Positions 24,682 through 29,030 of a stretch of DNA of 29,030 nucleotides are shown here, in pieces. The stretch spans positions 1 to 29,030 of the forward strand of contig JAJFUG010000213.1 in assembly GCA_021372515.1 (NCBI GenBank). The letters are read 5' to 3'. The DNA is from a bacterium. Lineage in GTDB: Bacteria > Gemmatimonadota > Glassbacteria > GWA2-58-10. Each line of letters opens with the position of its first letter. Position 1 is the first letter of the stretch. The notes beneath the pieces were generated by a model. That model made no database searches. It was not told where the DNA came from and saw nothing but the letters and a program-made list of their open reading frames with translations. A program made the translations under genes and the position numbers.

Positions 24682-25854
24682 ATGGCTGGAATCGACAAAG
24701 ATAAATACCTGCGGCTGTTCCGGACCGAGCTGCTGGAGAACGTGATCCCGTTCTGGCTCGGGCACAGCCTGGACCGCGAGTGCGGAGGCTATTTCAACTG
24801 CCTGGGCCGTGACGGCGAGGTGTACGACAGCACCAAGCACATGTGGCTCCAGGGCCGCGAGGTCTGGATGTTCTCCAAGCTGTACAACAACCTGGAGAAA
24901 CGCCCGGAATGGCGTGAGGCCGCCGAACTTGGCTACAGCTTCATCCGGCGCTTCGGCGTGGGCCCGGAGGGACGGGCCTATTTCAGCCTCGACCGCCAGG
25001 GCCGGCCGATCTCGATCCAGCGCAAGGTTTTCTCGGAGTGTTTCTACAGCCTGGCCCTGCTGGAGTTTTCGCGCCTGACCGGCGACAGCTCGATCCGCAC
25101 CGAGGCCGAGGCGGTTTTCGCCCGGGTGCGCGCCTGGAGCGCCGACCCCGCGGCCCTGGGCCGTCCGGTGCTGGCCGGGCAGCGTCCCGCCAGCGCCCTG
25201 GCCGTGCCGATGATCACCCTGTCGCTGGCCGCGGATTTCGCCGCGGACGACAGCCGCGGGACGGGGGTGTGGCTGCCGCTGATCCACGAGTGCATCGAGG
25301 GCATCCGGCGGCACGCGAAACCGGACCAGCGCCTGGTCTACGAGAACATGGCCCCGGATGGCGGCGCGCTGCCCGGCAGCGAGGGCAACCTGCTCAACCC
25401 GGGCCACGCAATCGAGACCGGCTGGTTCCTGATCGAGGTGGGGCGCAGCCTGGGCGACAGCGCCGTGGTGGCCGAGGGCGTGGCCATGATAGACTGGATG
25501 TTTGAGAAAGGCTGGGACCACGAGCACGGCGGGCTGTTCTATTTCCTGGATGCCCGTGGCTGTTCGCCCACGCAGCTCGAATGGCCGATGAAACTGTGGT
25601 GGCCGCACTGCGAGGCGCTCTACGGCCTGCTGGCCGCCTGGCGCGAAACCGGCGAGCAGCGGCACGCCGACTCGTTCGAGCGCCTGGTGGAGTACACCTT
25701 TGCCCGCTTCCCCGACCCCGGCCACGGCGAGTGGTTCGGCTACCTGGACCGCGAGGGGCGGGTCACCCACACGTTCAAGGGCGGGCCGTACAAGGGCTGT
25801 TTCCACGTGCCGCGCTGCCTCTGGCTGGTGCTGCGGGCCCTGGAACAGATGTAA
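24682..25854 (+). CDS. N-acylglucosamine 2-epimerase (AGE / renin-binding-protein) family protein
   Basis: The 390-residue protein matches the AGE superfamily, (alpha/alpha)6-barrel enzymes that epimerise N-acetylglucosamine to N-acetylmannosamine or, in relatives, mannose/glucose or cellobiose. Conserved stretches are GGYFNCLGRDG (about 33-43), KHMWLQGREVWMFSKLYN (53-70), NPGHAIETGWFLIE (236-249) with a catalytic-type His, WDHEHGGLFYFLD (276-288), WPMKLWWPHCEALYGLL (299-315) and a late GPYKGCFHVPR. The length is normal. No signal peptide is seen. No sialic-acid genes lie nearby, so the physiological sugar is uncertain. Its natural terminator is at 26283, separated from the stop codon by an inserted mobile element. 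Confidence 0.88.
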   Translation: MAGIDKDKYLRLFRTELLENVIPFWLGHSLDRECGGYFNCLGRDGEVYDSTKHMWLQGREVWMFSKLYNNLEKRPEWREAAELGYSFIRRFGVGPEGRAYFSLDRQGRPISIQRKVFSECFYSLALLEFSRLTGDSSIRTEAEAVFARVRAWSADPAALGRPVLAGQRPASALAVPMITLSLAADFAADDSRGTGVWLPLIHECIEGIRRHAKPDQRLVYENMAPDGGALPGSEGNLLNPGHAIETGWFLIEVGRSLGDSAVVAEGVAMIDWMFEKGWDHEHGGLFYFLDARGCSPTQLEWPMKLWWPHCEALYGLLAAWRETGEQRHADSFERLVEYTFARFPDPGHGEWFGYLDREGRVTHTFKGGPYKGCFHVPRCLWLVLRALEQM

Positions 25855-25874
25855 AAAGTCGAATCGATTCTTTC

Positions 25875-25883
25875 GGTTTGGAT
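25875..25883. repeat. 9-bp target site duplication, left copy
   Basis: GGTTTGGAT directly abuts the left end of the inverted-repeat element. The identical word at 26267-26275 abuts its right end, as expected for a duplication made on insertion. Confidence 0.7.
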
Positions 25884-26266
25884 CAGCATTGTCCGGTTAG
25901 GAACATGCAGTGAGAAGCCGAAAGACCCTTTTCTGCTTTGGTTTCGGCCAAAGCAGTAAAGCCAGCGGGGGCCGCGAACTCGTCCTGGCCGCAAAACTTC
26001 ATCAACCGTCGATGTGCCCGGCGCTTTGATACCGCTGCCGCGAATCGCCGCCGGACCGTGCGTCAATTTCAGCCCCGGCCGTTTCAGGCTCGATTACACG
26101 CTGCCCTGGCGGGAGGCTCAGACAGGTGCGGCCCCCAAAAGGCTGAACTGCGGCGGCCTGACGGCCGCAAATGGGTTTACCCGCATGGGATGCCAGGCGG
26201 CGCTATAGGGGCGCTTCTTGTGTTCGCCCGTAAAACTGATATGCAATTTCCTAACCGGACATCGCT
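25884..26266 (+). mobile_element. MITE-like non-autonomous element with terminal inverted repeats
   Basis: The 383-bp element starts CAGCATTGTCCGGTTAGGAA and ends TTCCTAACCGGACATCGCT. The ends share the inverted core TGTCCGGTTAGGAA, with a one-base slip outside it. It is flanked by a 9-bp direct repeat GGTTTGGAT. It contains no transposase or other credible gene. Near its left end is the hairpin CTGCTTTGG-TTTCGG-CCAAAGCAG followed by AAGCCAGCGGGGGC (25937-25977). It lies between the epimerase-family gene and that gene's terminator. A shorter, diverged copy in the same orientation is at 21421. Presumably it is moved by a transposase elsewhere in the genome; 9-bp duplications are seen with several IS families. 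Confidence 0.75.
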
Positions 26267-26275
26267 GGTTTGGAT
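26267..26275. repeat. 9-bp target site duplication, right copy
   Basis: GGTTTGGAT follows the right inverted repeat and is identical to the left flank at 25875-25883. Confidence 0.7.
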
Positions 26276-26282
26276 GAACCTT

Positions 26283-26317
26283 CAGGGGGTGCGCTTCGGC
26301 GTGCCCCCTGTTTTTTT
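26283..26317 (+). terminator. Rho-independent terminator with UUCG tetraloop
   Basis: CAGGGGGTGCGC (26283-26294) pairs with GCGTGCCCCCTG (26299-26310) with two G-T wobbles, around a TTCG loop closed by C-G, which is an exceptionally stable RNA tetraloop. Seven T residues follow. Without the inserted element it would lie some 45 bp after the epimerase-family gene. Confidence 0.88.
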
Positions 26318-26372
26318 GAGCCCCGGCGGCACTTAGCTTTGCGGGCGGATTGAGAATTTTTCTCTTTCGCTC

Positions 26373-26401
26373 TTGACAATCCCAGGAAGAGTTTTTATAA
26401 T
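26373..26401 (+). promoter_or_regulatory. Consensus sigma70 promoter of the PerR-like regulator
   Basis: TTGACA (26373-26378) and TATAAT (26396-26401) are separated by exactly 17 bp, a perfect consensus. Transcription would begin near 26408. Such a strong promoter suggests that it is held down by a repressor, most simply the Fur/PerR-type product itself. Confidence 0.8.
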
Positions 26402-26420
26402 AATATCAGGAATCATTATT
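26399..26420. promoter_or_regulatory. Candidate Fur/PerR-type operator
   Basis: AATAAT (26399-26404) and ATTATT (26415-26420) form an inverted repeat in an AT-rich stretch that overlaps the -10 and start point of the perR-like promoter. It resembles the AT-rich palindromes bound by PerR and Fur, but is not an exact match to either consensus box. Autoregulation is inferred. Confidence 0.45.
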
Positions 26421-26434
26421 GATAAGGAAACAGA

Positions 26435-26905
26435 ATGAGCAACCCGAGACGCATGACCCGTCAGCGCAGCCTGATCCTGGCCGAGCTGGCCGCGGTGCGG
26501 ATCCACCCCACGGCGGATGAGCTCTACGCCCTGGTGCGGCGAAGCCAGCCGCGGATCAGTCTGGGCACGGTCTACCGCAACCTTCAGGTGCTGGCCGCTG
26601 AGGGACGGGTGCGGGTGCTGGCCGGCCCCGGCGGGCGCAAGCGGTATGACGCCGACCTGAGCGAGCACTGCCACGCGTGCTGCCTGGGCTGCGGACAAGT
26701 GATCGACCTGAAAAGCGCCTTGGGAAATGAGTTCCCATGCAGCCCGGCCGCCCCGGAGGGGTTCCATCTGGTCGGCTACCGGGTGGAATATGTCGGCCTG
26801 TGCGCCGAGTGCGAGGCCAGAGGGAGCGATATCCCGATAACTGGAGAACTGGAACTGGAATACAGACTTTTCGAAAGGACGCAGTCGGCGCAGGAGTCTG
26901 TCTGA
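26435..26905 (+). CDS. perR: Fur-family repressor, PerR-like peroxide sensor
   Basis: The 156-residue protein has the Fur winged helix (HPTADELYALVRRSQPRISLGTVYRNLQVLAAEG) and the metal-binding C-terminal half. Residues equivalent to the PerR regulatory site are present: His24, Asp72 (RYDADL), His78 and His80 (EHCHACCLGCG), and Asp91 (VIDL). The structural zinc Cys pairs are Cys83/86 and Cys123/126. PerR proteins repress peroxide-defence and iron-storage genes until Fe(II)-catalysed His oxidation releases them. Ferritin and Bcp genes just downstream fit this. AAGGAAACAGA precedes the ATG. PerR rather than Fur or Zur is inferred from the Asp ligands and neighbours. Confidence 0.82.
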   Translation: MSNPRRMTRQRSLILAELAAVRIHPTADELYALVRRSQPRISLGTVYRNLQVLAAEGRVRVLAGPGGRKRYDADLSEHCHACCLGCGQVIDLKSALGNEFPCSPAAPEGFHLVGYRVEYVGLCAECEARGSDIPITGELELEYRLFERTQSAQESV

Positions 26906-26918
26906 ACGAGCAAAGTAA

Positions 26919-26966
26919 AGGGCCGCGCCCGGCGGGATTGCCCCGCCCTGTCTTGTAAGCGGCCCT
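26919..26966. other. Branched inverted repeat between perR-like gene and ferritin
   Basis: AGGGCCGC (26919-26926) pairs with GCGGCCCT (26959-26966), and an inner GGCGGG (26931-26936) pairs with CCCGCC (26942-26947). An A-run rather than a T-run follows on the plus strand, so this is not a standard plus-strand terminator, although the minus-strand reading would look like a T-run before the stem. Confidence 0.45.
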
Positions 26967-26981
26967 GAAAAAATATATGCT
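26953..26981 (+). promoter_or_regulatory. Candidate promoter of ferritin
   Basis: TTGTAA (26953-26958) and TATGCT (26976-26981) lie 17 bp apart, about 60 bp before the ferritin start. The match is moderate and partly overlaps the preceding inverted repeat. Confidence 0.35.
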
Positions 26982-27042
26982 TAATAGGGATGAGGTGTTT
27001 TCAATTCAATTCGCAGTTTCAACCTGTGGGAGGATGACTGAA

Positions 27043-27537
27043 ATGCTCAGCAAGAAAATGCAGAAAGCCATGAACGATCAGATCAACGCCGAACTTTACT
27101 CCGGCTATCTCTACCTGGCCATGTCCAACTATTTTACGGTCAACAACCTGCCCGGAATGGGCAAGTGGATGAAAGTCCAGGCCGGCGAGGAGCTGGGCCA
27201 CGCGATGAAATTTTTCGGCTACATCCACGAGCGCAGCGGCGAGGCGGCCCTGGTGCAGGTGGACACTCCGCCGGCCAAGTGGGACGGCCCGCTGGCGGTG
27301 TTCCAGGAGGCCTACAAGCATGAGTTGCTCGTGACCTCGCGGATCGACAAGTTGGTCGAGCTGGCCCAGGCCGAGAAAGACCACGCCTCGGTGGCGTTCC
27401 TCACCTGGTATGTGACCGAGCAGGTGGAGGAGGAGGCCGCCGCCCTCGGGATCGTTGAAAAGCTCAAGATGATCGGCAACCATCCGGGCGGGATGTACAT
27501 GCTGGACCGCGAGCTGGGCGCGCGCGCCGCGGACTGA
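27043..27537 (+). CDS. ftnA: Bacterial non-heme ferritin
   Basis: The 164-residue protein has the four-helix ferritin fold, which stores iron as a mineral in a 24-subunit shell after oxidising Fe(II). Ferroxidase-centre residues are visible: Glu in NAELYSGYLYLAMS, the GEELGHAMKFF Glu/His pair, a Glu in the third helix (LVELAQAEKDH) and the Gln/Glu cluster TEQVEEE. The start MLSKKMQKAMNDQINAELY aligns with the usual FtnA N-terminus and GGGAGG is 9 nt upstream; in-frame ATGs at 26977 and 27034 have no usable ribosome site. It sits between a PerR-like regulator and Bcp, so it is probably induced by peroxide or iron. Confidence 0.93.
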   Translation: MLSKKMQKAMNDQINAELYSGYLYLAMSNYFTVNNLPGMGKWMKVQAGEELGHAMKFFGYIHERSGEAALVQVDTPPAKWDGPLAVFQEAYKHELLVTSRIDKLVELAQAEKDHASVAFLTWYVTEQVEEEAAALGIVEKLKMIGNHPGGMYMLDRELGARAAD

Positions 27538-27634
27538 CGAACGGAGTGATGGAGCGGGGCGGCCACCCTCGGGGGGGCTGTTCCTCCCGCTCAGTGACGC
27601 TTTAACCATTTGACCCCGAAAGGCGGGCCGGACG

Positions 27635-27838
27635 ATGCAAGCCAATGTTGGGGGAATCGACAAGGTGCTGCGGATCGTGGCCGGGTTGGTGATAATCGCC
27701 CTGGGGTTGTACTACAAGAGCTGGTGGGGAGCGATCGGGATAGTTCCACTGGGCACCGGGTTGTTCAATTTCTGCCCGGCCTATTGTCCGCTGGGCATCA
27801 GCACCTGCCGCAAAGCGGACAAGCCGGTTAAGGAGTGA
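27635..27838 (+). CDS. YgaP-like transmembrane protein (DUF2892)
   Basis: The 67-residue protein starts MQANVGGIDKVLRIVAGLVIIALGLYY, the standard head of the DUF2892 family. A second hydrophobic segment (WGAIGIVPLGTGLFNFCPAYCPLGI) and a short basic tail follow. Two membrane helices with the FCPAYCPLGISTC cysteine motif are characteristic. In some proteins the domain is fused to a rhodanese; here it stands alone. The role is unknown, often in thiol or sulfur stress settings. A purine-rich AAAGGCGGG precedes the ATG at 27635. It lies 97 bp after ferritin and 88 bp before Bcp in the peroxide/iron group. Confidence 0.85.
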   Translation: MQANVGGIDKVLRIVAGLVIIALGLYYKSWWGAIGIVPLGTGLFNFCPAYCPLGISTCRKADKPVKE

Positions 27839-27926
27839 GGCGCGGGGTTGGGTGGGGGCGGCGGCCGGAGCGAGCGAATTCATAAGCCGGAGGCGGGCGT
27901 TTGGCCCTGCGCCGGGGAGGGAAACG

Positions 27927-28394
27927 ATGGTCAAAGCCGGAGACAGGGCGCCGGATTTCAGCCTGCCGGATCAGGCGGAGAGCACCGCGCGCCTGGGAGA
28001 TTACAGGGGCAAGTGGGTGGTGCTGTATTTCTATCCCAAGGATGACACCCCGGGCTGCACCACCGAGGCCTGCGAGTTCACCTCGGCCCTGGATGACCTG
28101 GCCGCGCTGGATGCGGTGGTGCTGGGGGTGAGCCCGGACAGCCCGGCCTCGCACGGGAAGTTCGCAGCCAAGCACGGTCTGAAGGTGCGCCTGCTCAGCG
28201 ACCCGGAGCATCGGGTGCTGGAGCAATATGGCGCCTGGCAGGAGAAAAGCAATTATGGAAAGAAATACATGGGAGTTCAGCGCAGCACGTTCCTGATCGA
28301 CCCGCAGGGCAGGGTGGCGTTCGACTGGCCCAAGGTCAGCGTGAAAGGGCATGTGGAGGAAGTGCGGGCCAAGCTGGCCGAGCTGCGGGGCTGA
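27927..28394 (+). CDS. bcp: Thioredoxin-dependent peroxiredoxin Bcp
   Basis: The 155-residue protein is a Bcp/PrxQ peroxiredoxin that reduces hydrogen peroxide and organic peroxides using thioredoxin. The active site is FYPKDDTPGCTTEACEF with peroxidatic Cys44 and a resolving Cys49 five residues later, the atypical 2-Cys PrxQ arrangement. GVSPDSPASHGKFAAKHGL, LLSDPE and the RSTFLIDPQGRV strand are typical, and the length is normal. The ATG at 27927 has GGAGGG about 5 nt upstream; an in-frame ATG at 27852 would add a non-conserved basic head. It is the last gene of the PerR-ferritin group. Confidence 0.94.
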   Translation: MVKAGDRAPDFSLPDQAESTARLGDYRGKWVVLYFYPKDDTPGCTTEACEFTSALDDLAALDAVVLGVSPDSPASHGKFAAKHGLKVRLLSDPEHRVLEQYGAWQEKSNYGKKYMGVQRSTFLIDPQGRVAFDWPKVSVKGHVEEVRAKLAELRG

Positions 28395-28433
28395 TCCGGA
28401 CCTGAAAAAATGGCTCTGTCATAGGAGAATATC

Positions 28434-28494
28434 GTAGGGGCGGCCCCCTGTGGCCGCCCGGCAGGGTTGGGCAGGCACGGGGGCCTGCCCCTAC
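28434..28494. repeat. GTAGGGGC palindromic intergenic repeat, copy 2
   Basis: The ends GTAGGGGC and GCCCCTAC are complementary. Inside are two hairpins, GGGCGGCC/GGCCGCCC and GGGCAGGC/GCCTGCCC. The layout matches the copy at 13131-13182 while the stem sequences differ. It lies between bcp and its probable terminator. Confidence 0.75.
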
Positions 28495-28521
28495 GGGTGA
28501 TGGGATTGTCGGAGATCGCAG

Positions 28522-28553
28522 GGGGCGGGTTTCAAACCCGCCCCTTTCTTTTT
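28522..28553 (+). terminator. Rho-independent terminator downstream of bcp
   Basis: GGGGCGGGTTT (28522-28532) pairs perfectly with AAACCCGCCCC (28534-28544), followed by TTTCTTTTT. It lies about 130 bp after the bcp stop and just before the end of the convergent beta-helix gene. The palindrome is also of the same GC-rich type as the neighbouring repeat and may derive from it. Confidence 0.75.
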
Positions 28554-28561
28554 GTGAACTC

Positions 28562-29030
28562 TCACAGCCCGGCCGGGAGGTGCTCGCGCCGGACGAGGTT
28601 GTTCGAGACCGCGTTGTCGCCCAGGGCATCGCCGGCCAGGCCACCCTTGGGGTGGCCGGTCAGGAGGTTGCCCTCGATCACGTTGTCGCGGCTTGAGCCT
28701 GTGACCAGGATGCCCCAGGCCTGGGTCTTGGCGCTGTCGGGCTGGAAATCGAGGCAACGGTTGCCGCTGATCACGCTGCTCACGAAATCCTCGACCAGGA
28801 TCCCCGGGTAGCGCCCCGGCTCGCTCTGGGAGTTGTTCTGGCAGACATTGTTCGCAACTATGTTATGGCCGCCCCGGATGCACTCGATACCGCAGCGGGC
28901 GTTGTTCCAGCAGAAATTGTCGCTCACCACGTTGTAGCGGTCGCCGCCCTCTCCGCCCTCGCCCAGCCCGCCGATCCCGTTCCAGCCGTTGTCGTGGAAA
29001 CGGTTGCCGCGCATGGTGCTGTGGCGCACC
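28562..29030 (-). CDS. Right-handed parallel beta-helix (NosD/pectate-lyase-like) protein, 5' end outside window
   Basis: About 156 C-terminal codons are present and the reading frame runs off the right edge, so the true start is not visible. The sequence consists of repeated beta-helix rungs with Asn ladders (NRFHDNGWNGIG, NVVSDNFCWNN, NIVANNVCQNN, SSVISGNRCLD, DNVIEGNLLTGH, DNAVSNNLVRR), each about 22-25 residues. Such proteins bind or cleave polysaccharides at the cell surface or in the periplasm (pectate lyase, NosD/CASH or alginate-epimerase-like). No catalytic residues can be assigned from this fragment. A GTG at 29029 is inside the gene, not its start. Confidence 0.8.
   Translation of the reverse strand, partial: VRHSTMRGNRFHDNGWNGIGGLGEGGEGGDRYNVVSDNFCWNNARCGIECIRGGHNIVANNVCQNNSQSEPGRYPGILVEDFVSSVISGNRCLDFQPDSAKTQAWGILVTGSSRDNVIEGNLLTGHPKGGLAGDALGDNAVSNNLVRREHLPAGL

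Noticed and set aside
13055-28544. CRISPR array
   Set aside because: The repeated sequences are few, scattered and palindromic, with no regular spacers and no cas genes.

Overview
The window looks like a chromosomal segment from a high-GC, Gram-negative, probably uncultivated bacterium. Third codon positions are strongly G/C, sigma70-type promoters and GGAGG ribosome sites are visible, many proteins carry Sec or Tat export signals, and one secreted protease ends in a type I dockerin pair. This style is reminiscent of heterotrophic candidate phyla of the FCB/Latescibacteria-Glassbacteria kind, but the taxon is a guess. No rRNA, tRNA, CRISPR array or full insertion sequence was seen.

Layout. 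1-2931: a Gfo/Idh/MocA dehydrogenase (minus, runs off the left edge), an AIM24/TIGR00266 protein and a secreted acetyl-esterase-like hydrolase. 2960-5355: a sharply AT-rich single-gene island with an RloC-like ABC-ATPase/anticodon-nuclease candidate, closed by a 15-bp perfect hairpin. 5361-7458 (minus): an MFS sugar-type transporter and a Tat-exported hydroxypyruvate-isomerase-like TIM barrel in one operon. 7652-10714 (minus): a large secreted M6-type metalloprotease with a dockerin, with its own promoter. 10864-12960 (minus): a UDP-sugar pyrophosphorylase-family protein with a clean terminator. 13230-16621 (minus): an MFS transporter followed by a secreted S9 peptidase. 16830-21380 (plus): a YyaL/SPATA20-like thioredoxin-fold protein, then zwf and pgl, the oxidative pentose-phosphate entry.

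21381-23461: two small secreted proteins of unknown function (one with four Cys repeats, one a Lys-rich peptide), with terminators and a possible small RNA. 23561-25854: a secreted amidohydrolase and an N-acylglucosamine 2-epimerase-family protein. 26435-28394: a peroxide/iron group made of a PerR-like regulator, ferritin, a YgaP-like membrane protein and a Bcp peroxiredoxin. 28562-29030 (minus): the C-terminal part of a parallel beta-helix protein.

The most notable items are the transferred RloC-like gene; a non-autonomous mobile element (25884-26266) with terminal inverted repeats and a 9-bp target duplication, sitting between a gene and its terminator, with a diverged relative at 21421-21695; and two families of structured intergenic repeats whose stems differ in sequence while their architecture is kept.
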